Below are positions 23,990 through 33,537 of a DNA stretch of 64,000 nt, piece by piece (position 1 is the stretch's first letter; the number at the start of each line of letters is the position of its first letter). Made by a program: the position numbers and the translations under genes. This stretch comes from Spirochaetota bacterium. GTDB taxonomy: Bacteria > Spirochaetota > Spirochaetia > Treponematales > UBA12059. The notes below the pieces were generated by a model, which saw nothing but the letters and a program-made list of their open reading frames with translations, did no database searches and was not told where the DNA came from. Location of the stretch: positions 99,577 through 163,576 of the forward strand of contig JADFDI010000003.1 of the NCBI GenBank assembly GCA_018262985.1, in the 5' to 3' direction.

Positions 23990-25282
23990 ATGACGGCGAA
24001 GGAATTCCCGAAGCTGAAGCTCGACAAGTCCATGGCCATGTTCGAGGAGGCGAAGCGCCTTTCCCCGGGCGGCGTCATGGGCATCCGCAGGCCCTACAAC
24101 TTCGTGCAGGGCGAGTACCCGATCTTCATCGATCGGGGCTATGGCGGGCACATCGTCGACGTGGACGGCAACGACTACATCGACATGCTCTGCGCCTACG
24201 GCCCGATCATCCTCGGCTACGACGAGAAGGAAGTGAACGAGGCCGTGAAGCGCCAGATGGACGAGCGCGGCTTCTGCTTCAGCCTCGTCCAACCGGCCCA
24301 GAACGAGCTCGAGCGCCGCGTCGTCGACCTGGTGCCTTGCGCCGAGCAGGTGATCCCGGTCAAGACCGGCTCCGACGCCACCACGCTCGCGGTGCGCATC
24401 GCCCGCGGTTACACGGACCGCGAGGTCGTGCTCCGCTGCGGCTACCACGGCTGGCACGACTGGTGCGTCGAGAACCACGGCGGCGTGCCCGCCCAGACCC
24501 TCGCGCTGACCGACGAGTTCGAGTACGGCTCGCTCGAAAGCCTCGAGGCGAAGCTCGAGGCCCACAAGGGCAAGGTGGCCTGCGTCATCATCACGCCGGT
24601 CGGGCACCCGCTCGCGAAGCCGGTAGAGGAGCCGACCAAGGCCTACCTCGAGGGCGTCAAGGAGCTCGCCCGCGCGCACGGGGCCGTCCTCGTCTTCGAC
24701 GAAATCCGCACCGGTTTCCGCGCCTCCCTGGGCGGCGCGCAGGAGCGCTACGGCGTCACGCCGGACCTGGGCACCTTCGGCAAGGCCATGGCGAACGGCT
24801 ACGCCATCAGCTGCGTGGCCGGCAAGCGCGAGATCATGCAGGTGTGCGAGTCCAAGGTCTTCGTTTCGTCGACCTTCTTCCCGAACAGCCTCGAAATGGT
24901 GGCGGCGCTCAAGACCATGGAGATCCTCGTGCGCGAGGACGTGCCGAACGCGATCTGGAAGCGCGGCACGAAATTCCTCGCGGACCTGCGCGGCATCGTC
25001 GAGCGCTCGGGTCTTCCGGGAACGGTGTCGGGCATTCCGCCCATGCCCTTCCTGACCTTCGACCGCGGTCCCGGCGAGGACGCGGGCACCCCGGGCGAGA
25101 AGGCGTACAAGGCGCGCCGCGAGTACTTCTACACCCAGACCATCCGGCGGGGCCTCTTCATCCAGCCCTTCCACCACTGGTACATCGCCCATCGCCACAC
25201 CGACGCGGATCTGCAGAAGGCCCTCGGGGCCATCGAGGAATCCCTCGAGCTCACGATGGCCAGGTTCCCGGTCGGGAAGTAG
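23990..25282 (+). CDS. Class III aminotransferase, probable 3-aminobutyryl-CoA transaminase (Kat-like)
   Basis: A 430-residue PLP enzyme of the glutamate-1-semialdehyde-aminomutase-like branch: LSPGGVMGIRRPY, KTGSDATTLAVRIAR, GYHGWHDW, the PLP-phenol-binding Asp in VLVFDEIRTGFR, and the PLP lysine in LGTFGKAMANGYAIS. In Candidatus Cloacamonas acidaminovorans a class III acyl-CoA beta-transaminase (Kat) in the lysine cluster replaces the ammonia-lyase Kal, converting 3-aminobutyryl-CoA to acetoacetyl-CoA. The same position here, directly before kce and with no kal in the window, makes this the best call, but it is inference from context. GAGGTGG precedes the ATG. Confidence 0.72.
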   Translation: MTAKEFPKLKLDKSMAMFEEAKRLSPGGVMGIRRPYNFVQGEYPIFIDRGYGGHIVDVDGNDYIDMLCAYGPIILGYDEKEVNEAVKRQMDERGFCFSLVQPAQNELERRVVDLVPCAEQVIPVKTGSDATTLAVRIARGYTDREVVLRCGYHGWHDWCVENHGGVPAQTLALTDEFEYGSLESLEAKLEAHKGKVACVIITPVGHPLAKPVEEPTKAYLEGVKELARAHGAVLVFDEIRTGFRASLGGAQERYGVTPDLGTFGKAMANGYAISCVAGKREIMQVCESKVFVSSTFFPNSLEMVAALKTMEILVREDVPNAIWKRGTKFLADLRGIVERSGLPGTVSGIPPMPFLTFDRGPGEDAGTPGEKAYKARREYFYTQTIRRGLFIQPFHHWYIAHRHTDADLQKALGAIEESLELTMARFPVGK

Positions 25283-25349
25283 ATGAAGACCGCGCAGAGA
25301 GAACCGCACGGACGCCGATGAGCCGAGGCGCCGAAGTACAGGAGTGAAC

Positions 25350-26174
25350 ATGCTTGACGGAAAGATAGTGATCACCTGCGCGTGCACGGGGGCGGAGACG
25401 TCCAAGCAGCTACAGCCGGCCTTGCCGATCACGGCGGAGGAGATCGCGGAGACCGCGGTGGCTTGCCGCGAGGCTGGCGCGGCCATCCTGCACCTGCACG
25501 TGCGCGACGAAAACGGAAAGCCGACGCAGGACCCGAAGGTGTTCCGCAGGGCCATCGAAATGATCCGGGCGCGCACCGACATCGTCGTGGAGATCACGAC
25601 GGGCGGCGCGGTGGGCGACACGGCCGAGGAGCGGCTCAGGCCCGTGACCGAGCTGGAGCCCGAGATGGCCAGCCTCGACTGCGGCACGGTGAATTTCGGC
25701 GACGAGTACATCGTCAACACCCTGCCGGTGATGCGCGCGTTCGCCAAGGAATTCAAGGCGCGCAAGGTGCGGCCGACGCTCGAGTGCTTCGACCTGGGAC
25801 ACGTGCACGCGAGCCGCATCCTGGTGAAGGAGGGCCTGCTCGAGCCTCCCTACCACTACGGCTTCGTGCTCAACGTGCCGGGCGCGGTACCCTTCAGCCT
25901 CGACGCGCTCGACTCGTTCTGCCGCGCCATGCCGGAAGGAGCGGATTACACGGTCATGGGCATCGGCCGCTCCTCGCTGCCGGCCCAATACGCGGCCATC
26001 GCGCGCGGCGGCTGGATCCGCGTGGGCTTCGAGGACAACGTGTATTATTCGAAGGGCGTGCTCGCGGAGTCGAACGCCCAGCTCGTCGCGCGGGCCGCCC
26101 GGCTCGCCCGCGAAGCCGCCCTGGCCCCCGCTACCCCCGCGGAAGTCCGGCAGTATCTCAAGTTGAAGAAATAG
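25350..26174 (+). CDS. kce: 3-keto-5-aminohexanoate cleavage enzyme
   Basis: A BKACE/DUF849 TIM-barrel enzyme that condenses 3-keto-5-aminohexanoate with acetyl-CoA to give acetoacetate and 3-aminobutyryl-CoA. The 274 residues show ITCACTGAETSKQ near the N-terminus, the zinc-binding HLHVRDENGKPTQD, EITTGGAVGDT, SLDCGTVNFGDE and WIRVGFEDNVYYSKG with the conserved Glu. The start is the ATG at 25350, with AGGAG 5 bases upstream; the in-frame GTG at 25344 would overlap the Shine-Dalgarno and is rejected. Confidence 0.92.
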   Translation: MLDGKIVITCACTGAETSKQLQPALPITAEEIAETAVACREAGAAILHLHVRDENGKPTQDPKVFRRAIEMIRARTDIVVEITTGGAVGDTAEERLRPVTELEPEMASLDCGTVNFGDEYIVNTLPVMRAFAKEFKARKVRPTLECFDLGHVHASRILVKEGLLEPPYHYGFVLNVPGAVPFSLDALDSFCRAMPEGADYTVMGIGRSSLPAQYAAIARGGWIRVGFEDNVYYSKGVLAESNAQLVARAARLAREAALAPATPAEVRQYLKLKK

Positions 26175-26186
26175 AAGAGAAGAGAA

Positions 26187-26285
26187 CCGCAGAGGCGCGG
26201 AGGATTCGGAGACCAGGAAGGGTGGGGCAAGGAAATTCCATTCTTCTACTTCGTACCATTTTCTCCGCGTCTCCGCGCCTTCGCG
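26187..26285. repeat. Family C long inverted repeat between kce and kamA
   Basis: Left arm ACCGCAGAGGCGCGGAGG near 26187 and right arm TCTCCGCGCCTTCGCGGTT ending near 26285 are nearly complementary around an AT-richer centre. Elements of the same design follow fprA, atoA and glnN. Confidence 0.65.
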
Positions 26286-26310
26286 GTTCGATATGCCACA
26301 AGGAGCAAGC

Positions 26311-27624
26311 ATGCACGCGTATGAATCGTACGATTACCGGAAGATACCGCTCTGGAAGGACGTGACGCCGGAGCAGTGGAACGACTGGCACTGGCAGATG
26401 CGCAACGATATCAAGGACGTCGAGACGCTATCCAAGGTGATACCGCTCTCCGACGCGGAAAAGGCGGAGATCACGAAGGTGCTCGAGCGCTTCCGCATGG
26501 CCATCACGCCGTACTACGCCAGCCTCATCGACGCGGCCAACCCCGGCTGCCCGGTGCGGCTGCAGGCCATTCCCCGCCTGCCCGAGACGCACGACGAGGC
26601 CGGCGACCAGGACGATCCGCTGCACGAGGACGTCGACAGCCCGGTGCCCGGGCTCACGCACCGCTATCCCGACCGCGTGCTGCTCCTCGTCACCAACATC
26701 TGCTCGATGAACTGCCGCCACTGCACGCGCCGGCGCCTGGTGGGCTTCGAGGACGTGCACATGACCGACGAGCACATCGACGCCGCGGTCGAATACATCC
26801 GCAAGACCCCGGTGGTGCGCGACGTGCTCATCTCGGGCGGCGACCCGCTCGTCCTCTCCGACGAGCGGCTCGAGCGCATCATCTCGAAGCTCCGGGCCAT
26901 CCCCCACGTCGAGATCATCCGCATCGGCTCGCGCGTGCCGGTCGTCATGCCGATGCGCGTCACCGACGACCTGGTGAACATGCTCAAGAAATACCACCCG
27001 ATCTACCTCAACACGCACTTCAACCATCCGAAGGAAATCACCGCCGAGGCGCGCGAGGCCTGCCGCAAGCTGGCCGACGCGGGCATACCGCTCGGGAACC
27101 AGAGCGTGCTGCTCCGGGACGTGAACGACTGCCCCGTCCTCATGAAGAAGCTCGTGCAGAAGCTGCTCACCATCCGCGTCAAGCCGTACTACATCTACCA
27201 GTGCGACCTTTCGCGCGGCATCGGGCATTTCCGCACCACGGTGTCGAAAGGCATCGAGATCATCGAGAACCTGCGGGGACACACCTCGGGAATGGCGGTG
27301 CCGACCTTCGTCATCGACGCGCCCGGCGGCGGCGGCAAGACCCCGGTCATGCCGAACTACCTGATCACCTCGAACGAGAAGCGCGTGGTGCTCCGCAACT
27401 ACGAGGGCGTCATCACCACCTACGACGAGCCGACCCGCTACGTGGAGGATTGCGGCAAGTGCCCGATCTGCGACACCGATCCGCAGCTCAGCTCGTGCTG
27501 CGGGGTGGCGCGCCTCCTGGACAGGAGCGAGCACGCGCTCGAACCGCAGGGCCTCGAGCGCGGCAAACGCCTCGCGAACAAGGACGCGAGCACGCGGAAG
27601 CAGCGCACCCAGGGCTCGCGGTAG
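26311..27624 (+). CDS. kamA: Lysine 2,3-aminomutase
   Basis: Radical SAM/PLP enzyme converting L-lysine to L-beta-lysine, the entry step of the pathway. The 437 residues include the 4Fe-4S motif CSMNCRHCTRRR (residues ~133-144), ISGGDPL, the PLP lysine in APGGGGKTP near 337, and a C-terminal zinc-binding cysteine set (CGKCPICDTD, SSCCG). ACAAGGAG is 6 bases before the chosen ATG at 26311; an in-frame ATG at 26293 lies upstream of the Shine-Dalgarno. kamB follows after 6 bp. Confidence 0.95.
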   Translation: MHAYESYDYRKIPLWKDVTPEQWNDWHWQMRNDIKDVETLSKVIPLSDAEKAEITKVLERFRMAITPYYASLIDAANPGCPVRLQAIPRLPETHDEAGDQDDPLHEDVDSPVPGLTHRYPDRVLLLVTNICSMNCRHCTRRRLVGFEDVHMTDEHIDAAVEYIRKTPVVRDVLISGGDPLVLSDERLERIISKLRAIPHVEIIRIGSRVPVVMPMRVTDDLVNMLKKYHPIYLNTHFNHPKEITAEAREACRKLADAGIPLGNQSVLLRDVNDCPVLMKKLVQKLLTIRVKPYYIYQCDLSRGIGHFRTTVSKGIEIIENLRGHTSGMAVPTFVIDAPGGGGKTPVMPNYLITSNEKRVVLRNYEGVITTYDEPTRYVEDCGKCPICDTDPQLSSCCGVARLLDRSEHALEPQGLERGKRLANKDASTRKQRTQGSR

Positions 27625-27630
27625 GCGCCG

Positions 27631-28545
27631 GTGCTCGATTCAGCCCGCGACTTCGCGGGCCGCGTCACCTTCGTGACCGGACCGGGCAAGCATTCGGGCA
27701 AGACCGCCTTCCTGAACCGCGCCGCCGCCCTGGTCCGGCGCGGCGACGGAAGCGGCCTGCCGCTCGCGCTGCTCAGCGCCGGTTACGACGGCGAGATCCG
27801 GGACTTCCTCTCGGGCGCGCGCAAGCCCGCGGTCCCCGTGATCCCGGGGGACGTCTTCGTCACCGCGGGGCGCTACCTCCGTTCGGGCGGCGCGTGTCCC
27901 GAGCTGCTCGCGGAGCTGCCCGGATCGACGGCCCTCGGGCCCTGCTGCGTCGCGCGCGCGACGCGCGAGGGAACCGCGGCGCTCGTCGGGCCGGAGACGA
28001 ACGAGGGCCTCGGCGCTGCCCTCGAGGCGATACTCGACGAGGGGCTCGCGCGGACCGCGATCGTGGACGGCGCGGTGAACCGGGTTACCCAGGCCGCGCT
28101 TCGGCCGGAGGCCCGGCTCGTCTACGCGCTTCGCGTCGACGCGGGAAACCTGGCGCGCTCGGCGGAGCTCGCGAGGCGCATGGCCGTCCTGGCCGCGCTG
28201 CCCGTGGCCGGCGCGGAGCCGGACGTCGGCGGGCCTGGCTCCGGAGCCTTCCATCTGGCCGGGGCCCTCACGGCCGAAACCGCGGCGAGGTTGCCGCGCG
28301 AGGCGCGGGACGTGGTCGTGGACGACTTCACCAAGGTGTTCCTCGACGGCGCCGCGCTTTCCGCCTTCCGCAGGGAACGCGGGCTGTTCGTCTCGCGCGC
28401 GATCGCCTTCGCGGGCTTTTCCGTGGCTTGCCGGGGCGTCTCCGACGCGAGGTTCCTCGACGCGCTCGGCGACGAGGGCGTCGCCGGACTCGTTTCGTTC
28501 AATCCGTACCGGGCCGATCCCGGCGTTCCGGGGGAGGCCGCATGA
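27631..28545 (+). CDS. kamB: KamB-like P-loop protein
   Basis: A 304-residue protein with a Walker A at residues 15-27 (TGPGKHSGKTAFLN) and many Ala/Arg; no membrane segment. It occupies the position of kamB next to kamA and kamC in known lysine fermentation clusters such as that of Fusobacterium nucleatum, where these two genes have been linked to support or reactivation of the B12-dependent lysine 5,6-aminomutase. I call it KamB by position and the P-loop, not by a detailed alignment. It starts with GTG 6 bp after kamA and ends overlapping kamC by 4 bp (ATGA). Confidence 0.65.
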   Translation: MLDSARDFAGRVTFVTGPGKHSGKTAFLNRAAALVRRGDGSGLPLALLSAGYDGEIRDFLSGARKPAVPVIPGDVFVTAGRYLRSGGACPELLAELPGSTALGPCCVARATREGTAALVGPETNEGLGAALEAILDEGLARTAIVDGAVNRVTQAALRPEARLVYALRVDAGNLARSAELARRMAVLAALPVAGAEPDVGGPGSGAFHLAGALTAETAARLPREARDVVVDDFTKVFLDGAALSAFRRERGLFVSRAIAFAGFSVACRGVSDARFLDALGDEGVAGLVSFNPYRADPGVPGEAA

Positions 28546-30164
28546 AGGACGCTTGGGATTTCGCGCGGGTGGACGAGTTCCTCGCCGCCTGGGAACCGCT
28601 CACCCCCTGGGGCAGGGACGCGAAGGCCGCGCGCGAGGTGCTTCGCGACCGCGCGTCCATCGAAGCGCGCCATGACGACGTCGACGCGGCCCTCGCGCTG
28701 TTCGCCGCCCTCGGAGCGGAGCCCGTGTCCCTCGATCGGCTCGCCTGGCATTTGCGACGCATGCCGCGCGTGCCCCTCGACGCCCGGGATTCCTACGATC
28801 CACTCGAGCTTTTCCAGTTCAAGAAATTCCTCGCCAATTATCGGGGCGTGGCGTCCATCGCGAATTCCGGCGGCGCCGCTGGGCGCTTCGGTTTCGCGTC
28901 CGCCTGCCAGGCCTTCGCGGCCGAGCTCGATCGCGGCGGATCCGACGCGGAGACCTTCTTCCTGGCCGACGCCTACCACCCCGGCCTGGCCGAGGTCCGT
29001 TCGGCGCTATCGCGCGTCGACGCCGAACTGCGCGCGGCGCGGGCGGCCGCCGAGTCGCGCGCCCGTGATTCCGCCGGTCTCGATTTCGACGGCCGCGACT
29101 TCCTCGTCGTCCCGTCGGAAGCCCTGTCCGGCGCGGTCGCCGCTCAGGCGGGCCTGTCCCTGGAGCCCTACGACGACGGGCACTTCCTCGCGCGCCTTCT
29201 GCCGCTCGCCGCGGAGCTCAGGCTCGCGGGGGAGCGGGAGCGCCTGCTCGCGGAGGAGGCCGCCCGCGAGGGCGAGGCGCTCGCGCGGCTTTCGGGCATG
29301 GCGCGCGAAGCCATGCCCGAACTGCGCGCGGCCGTGAACGCCGTCACGCGTTTCGACCTCGCGCGCGCGGACGCCGCTCTCGCGCTCAAGCTCGGACTTT
29401 CGCGCCCGGCGCTCGACTCCGATTCGATGATCATCGAATCGGCGCGCTTCGTTCCCGTGGAATCCGACTGCGCGCGGCTCGGGCTCTCCTACCGCCCCCT
29501 CGACGCGCGCTTCGACTCGTCCGCCGTGGTGATCTTCGGGTCGAACATGGGCGGCAAGACCGTCGCGCTCCAGACCGTGCTGTTCCTGCAGCTCCTGGCC
29601 CAATCCGGGCACTTCGTGCCGGCGCGAACCTTCCGCACGAAGGTCCACGCGCGGATCGCCTATGTCGGAGAGCTGGCGGGCGAGCGGCTCGCGGGGCTCT
29701 CGGGCTTCGGCTTCGAGATCTGGCGCTTCGAGCGGGCCTGGAAGGACCGGACCGGCGCGCTCGTGGCTTTCGACGAGTTCGCGCGGACCACGGGCTCGCA
29801 CGAGGCCGAGGCCCTCCTCTCCGCCATCGTCGAGGCGTACGCGAAGGGAGCCGGGGGCCGCGCCTTCTTCGCGACGCATTTCCGCGGCGTCGCGCGCGTG
29901 GAAGGAGCGTCGTACCTCCGCATGAAGGGCCTCGACCGGGCGGCCGCGTCGGAGGCGCTCGATGCGGAAGCGCCGCTCGAGGAACGCCTGGCGGGCATCA
30001 ACCGGCACATGCGCTACGAGCTCGTCGAGGACGAGCCGGGGTCGGACGCGGGGAGCGACGCCCTGGCCATCGCGGAACTGCTCGGGCTCGACCCCGGGAT
30101 AGTCGCGCGCGCGGGAGAACGCTTCCGTTCAGGGAAGGCGGGAGTCCGCGGCGACCAGGATTGA
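28542..30164 (+). CDS. kamC: KamC, MutS-like ATPase of the lysine cluster
   Basis: A 540-residue protein with the MutS ATPase at the C-terminus: Walker A FGSNMGGKTVALQT (residues ~329-341), Walker B LVAFDEFARTTGSHEA and ATHFRG. The N-terminal half is helical, like the MutS core/lever region, but the mismatch-binding domain is absent. In lysine fermenters this gene accompanies kamB and is associated with lysine 5,6-aminomutase, not DNA repair; ATP-driven cofactor exchange is the likely role. GGGGGAGG precedes the ATG, which overlaps the kamB stop. Confidence 0.72.
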   Translation: MKDAWDFARVDEFLAAWEPLTPWGRDAKAAREVLRDRASIEARHDDVDAALALFAALGAEPVSLDRLAWHLRRMPRVPLDARDSYDPLELFQFKKFLANYRGVASIANSGGAAGRFGFASACQAFAAELDRGGSDAETFFLADAYHPGLAEVRSALSRVDAELRAARAAAESRARDSAGLDFDGRDFLVVPSEALSGAVAAQAGLSLEPYDDGHFLARLLPLAAELRLAGERERLLAEEAAREGEALARLSGMAREAMPELRAAVNAVTRFDLARADAALALKLGLSRPALDSDSMIIESARFVPVESDCARLGLSYRPLDARFDSSAVVIFGSNMGGKTVALQTVLFLQLLAQSGHFVPARTFRTKVHARIAYVGELAGERLAGLSGFGFEIWRFERAWKDRTGALVAFDEFARTTGSHEAEALLSAIVEAYAKGAGGRAFFATHFRGVARVEGASYLRMKGLDRAAASEALDAEAPLEERLAGINRHMRYELVEDEPGSDAGSDALAIAELLGLDPGIVARAGERFRSGKAGVRGDQD

Positions 30165-30293
30165 TGCCGCCCCGCCGTCCGCCGAATTTCCTCCAGCGCG
30201 AGCTTCCGTTCCCGCCGGATGCGTCGTATCATCACCCGGAGCCGGAGGGCGGCCGGTCCGCGTCCTCCGCACGAACGATCGAAAGGGGTCATT

Positions 30294-33269
30294 ATGGAAC
30301 GTCATGTAATTCCCGCGCCCGCGCACAGGGCGGGAGATATCGTCCACGGATTCCGCGTCGAGGCGGTGACGCCGATCGACGACGTGAAAGCCCTCTGCTA
30401 TGAGTGCACCCACCTCGCCACGGGCGCGAGGCTCGTCCACCTCCACTGCAGCGACCGCGAGAACCTGTACTCGATCTCGTTCCGCACCCCGCCCCTCGAT
30501 TCCGCCGGCGAGGCGCACATCCTCGAGCACTCCGTGCTGGCGGGTTCCGCGAAGTACCCGCTCAAGGACGTTTTCGCCGAGCTGGGCAAGTCGTCCATGG
30601 CCACCTACCTCAATGCCTGGACCTTCGGCGACAAGACCGTCTACCCCTGCTGCTCCGCCGTGCCCGCCGACTACTGGAACCTGGCCGAGGTCTACACCGA
30701 CGTCGTGCTCAGGCCCCTCGTCAAGCGAGAGACCTTCCTGCAGGAAGGCTGGCACTACCATTTCGAGCGCGAGGGCGACCCGGAGTCTCCGCTTTCGGTT
30801 TCCGGCGTGGTCTACAACGAGATGAAGGGCGCCATGTCCTCGCCCGAGCGCCTGATCGGCGAGGCGCTCGGGAACGCCCTCTACCCCGACACGCCCTACG
30901 CCTTCAACTCCGGCGGCGACCCCGAGCGCATCCCCGACCTCGGCCACGAGGCCCTCGTCGGTTTCCACCGGCGCTATTACCACCCGTCGAACGCCACCTG
31001 GTTCCTCTACGGCGACATCCCGCTCGCGGAGCGGCTCGCCTTCGTCGACGCGCGCATCCGGGACTTCGGAAGCGCCGCCGTCGACTCCGCGCTGCCCGAG
31101 CAGCCGCGCTTCCCCGCGCCGCGGAAGCTCGAGGTGCCATATCCCGTCGCCCCCGACGAGCCGACGCAAGGCAAGACTTTCGTCGGACTGGCGTGGATGG
31201 TCGCTCCGCTCGCCGACCGCGACCAGACGGTGATCCTCCAGGTGCTCGGAGAAGCCCTGCTCGGCAACGCCGCCGCTCCGCTCCGCAAGGCCTTGGTCGA
31301 TTCGGGGCTCGGACAGGACCTCATGTACGGCGGACACGAGGGACACACCCTGCAGGGCGGCTTCGGCTTCATGCTGCGCGGCTCCGAGCGGGACCGCGCG
31401 GGGAAGGTCGAGGCGCTCGCCCTCGAGGTGCTCGGGAGGCTCGCGCGCGAAGGGCTCGACCCGGCCCTGGTCGAGGCGGCTTTCCACAAGCTCGAGTTCG
31501 AGGCGCGCGAGATCGGTTCCGGTTACCCGACCTCGCTCTTGCAGCGCATGGCCGAACTCGCGAACTACGGCATCGACCCGAAGGCCGGACTCGCCTACGG
31601 CGCCGCCGTGGCGAAGATGCGCGAGGCCTGGCTGAGGGATCCGGCCCTGCTCGCGCGGGCCGTGCGGGAGTGGCTGCTGGACAATCCGCACCGCGTGCTC
31701 GCGGTCGGCTATCCCAGCCAGACCCTCGCCGCCGAAAAGGAGGAGGCCTTCGCCGCGCGCATGGCCGAAACCAAGGCGAAGCTCGACGCGCGCGAGCTCG
31801 AGCGGATCCGCGACGAGGCCGCCGCGCTCAAGGCCGCGCAGGAAGCGCCCGAGACGCCCGAGGCGCTCGCGAGCATACCGCGCATCTCGATCGAGCAGGT
31901 GCCGCGCTCGGTTCCCGCCTTCCCGACCGCGCTCGAGGCGTCGCAACCCGAGGTCCTCGTCCACCCGGTCTTCTCGAACGGGATCGCGTCGGTCGACCTC
32001 GCCTTCGACGCGTCGGACCTTTCCGACGGGGAGCTCCTCCTGCTGCCCTTCCTTGCCAAGGCGACGCTCGGCGCGGGCGCGGGAGGGTTCGACTACGCGG
32101 CCATGGCCACGCGCGTCGCTCGGGCGACCGGAGGGCTCGAGGGACAGACCCTGGCCTACGACCGCGACGGCGAGGCGCGGGTCCTGCTCGTCCTTCGGGG
32201 CAGCGCGCTCGAACGCAACGTCGGCGAGCTCTTCGCCATTTTCCGCGATCTCGCGACGGGGGCGGACTACCTCGACGGCAAGCGCATGAAGGACCTGGCC
32301 TTCGAGCAGTTCAACGCCACCCGGAGCGCCATCGTGCGCGGGGGCACGCAGTTCGCGGCCAGCGCGGCCTTCGCGGCGCTCGACGGCGCGGGCGCCCGCG
32401 CGGAGCTCCTCGGGGGCTTCTCCCAGGCCCGGAAGCTGCGCGACGCGAGCCGCGCGCTCGAGGCGGACGGAACGAGCCTCTCGGCGGAGCTCAAGCGCCT
32501 CGCGGCGAAGGTGTTCGCGCGGTCGCGGCTCACGGTGAACCTCGCGGGCGACGCGGGACCGCTCGAGGAGGCCCGCCGGCACGCCGCCGCTTTCATTTCC
32601 GCGCTTCCCGCGGGAAGCCGCGGCGCTCCCTCGGCGGCATCGCCCGCCAAAATCCGCGCCGCCGGCATCGCGGTGCAGTCGCAGGTGAACTACGTGGCGC
32701 GCGCCGCGCGACTGCCCGACCTGCGGGATCCGGTGGCGCCGGCCATCGGTTTGCTCGCGGGCATCGCCTCGAGCGACTACATGTACAAGAGGCTCCGCGT
32801 GCAGGGCGGCGCCTACGGCGGCTATTCCGTCTACCGCCACGCGGACGGCGGCCGCCTGCTCCTCGCGAGCTACCGCGACCCGCGGATCGAGGGCACGCTC
32901 GCGGACATGGACGGCTTCGCCGCGTTCGCGGCCTCCGACGCCATCGACCGTGACCTGCTCGAGAAGGTGCGCGTCTCGGAGATCGGCGCGGTCGACGGTA
33001 TCCTGTCCCCGAAGACGGCCGCCCTGCGCTCGCTCATGGATCGCGCCAAGGGTTTCGGCGAGGCCGAGCGCGCCGCCTACCGCGAGGGGCTTTTCCGGGC
33101 CACCCTCGACGACGTGAGGAAGAAGGCCGCCGCCCTGGTCGAGGCCGCCCTCGCGGACGCACCGAAGGCCGTGGTCGGATCGCGCGCGGCCATGGAGAAG
33201 GCCAACGCCGCGTTCTCCGCCTCGGGCGGGAAGGAAGCGCCTTTCGCCATAGCGAGCCTGGAGGACTGA
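30294..33269 (+). CDS. M16C presequence-protease-like metallopeptidase
   Basis: A 991-residue clam-shell zinc protease. The inverted zinc motif HILEH lies near residue 74 in SAGEAHILEHSVLAGSAKYPLKD, with the distal ligand region SGVVYNEMKGAMSSPE near 170-180, and four M16 domains in the usual order. It fits the PreP/Cym1 branch, which degrades short unfolded peptides. AAGGGG precedes the ATG at 30294. It sits between kamC and kamD in the same orientation, so it may supply lysine from peptides; that link is inference. Confidence 0.88.
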   Translation: MERHVIPAPAHRAGDIVHGFRVEAVTPIDDVKALCYECTHLATGARLVHLHCSDRENLYSISFRTPPLDSAGEAHILEHSVLAGSAKYPLKDVFAELGKSSMATYLNAWTFGDKTVYPCCSAVPADYWNLAEVYTDVVLRPLVKRETFLQEGWHYHFEREGDPESPLSVSGVVYNEMKGAMSSPERLIGEALGNALYPDTPYAFNSGGDPERIPDLGHEALVGFHRRYYHPSNATWFLYGDIPLAERLAFVDARIRDFGSAAVDSALPEQPRFPAPRKLEVPYPVAPDEPTQGKTFVGLAWMVAPLADRDQTVILQVLGEALLGNAAAPLRKALVDSGLGQDLMYGGHEGHTLQGGFGFMLRGSERDRAGKVEALALEVLGRLAREGLDPALVEAAFHKLEFEAREIGSGYPTSLLQRMAELANYGIDPKAGLAYGAAVAKMREAWLRDPALLARAVREWLLDNPHRVLAVGYPSQTLAAEKEEAFAARMAETKAKLDARELERIRDEAAALKAAQEAPETPEALASIPRISIEQVPRSVPAFPTALEASQPEVLVHPVFSNGIASVDLAFDASDLSDGELLLLPFLAKATLGAGAGGFDYAAMATRVARATGGLEGQTLAYDRDGEARVLLVLRGSALERNVGELFAIFRDLATGADYLDGKRMKDLAFEQFNATRSAIVRGGTQFAASAAFAALDGAGARAELLGGFSQARKLRDASRALEADGTSLSAELKRLAAKVFARSRLTVNLAGDAGPLEEARRHAAAFISALPAGSRGAPSAASPAKIRAAGIAVQSQVNYVARAARLPDLRDPVAPAIGLLAGIASSDYMYKRLRVQGGAYGGYSVYRHADGGRLLLASYRDPRIEGTLADMDGFAAFAASDAIDRDLLEKVRVSEIGAVDGILSPKTAALRSLMDRAKGFGEAERAAYREGLFRATLDDVRKKAAALVEAALADAPKAVVGSRAAMEKANAAFSASGGKEAPFAIASLED

Positions 33270-33339
33270 GGGGCTGCGCGCGCGGCCGGCCTCCGACAGC
33301 CGACCGCGCGCGCTCCCTTGCCGAGCGGCGCCGCCGAGG

Positions 33340-33443
33340 GCTGTCCCCGCAATAACGGATCCTCCGAGGTCTGTCCCCGCAGAAAAGGATCCACCGAGGT
33401 CTGTCCCCGCAGAAAAGGATCCACCGAGGTCTGTCCCCGCACC
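33340..33443. repeat. Family A array 9 between the M16 gene and kamD
   Basis: Four units, GGGCTGTCCCCGC then three GAGGTCTGTCCCCGC, separated by AGAAAAGGATCCACC linkers (one AATAACGGATCCTCC). Period about 36 bp. Confidence 0.9.
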
Positions 33444-33537
33444 CCGTGCTCCGGACCCTATCCCCCGCGACAAAAGCGCGATTCCGTGCGAAAATGAACG
33501 TCTTCCCGAACCGCGAGATCCCGTCAAGGAAGGTCCC

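Noticed and set aside
23791-25347. Alternative frame running through the kat-like gene from 23791
   Set aside because: Arg/Pro-rich composition with no domain; the frame from 23990 has the PLP lysine motif and a ribosome-binding site.
32136-32160. Family A repeat in the M16 protease gene
   Set aside because: GAGGGACAGACC occurs once, but it encodes a plausible GLEGQTLAYDRDG segment without duplication or frame disturbance, so chance is enough.
33270-33537. Cobalamin riboswitch upstream of kamD
   Set aside because: No B12-box-like GCCACTG motif and the space is largely Family A repeats. The kdd-kat gap also lacks it.
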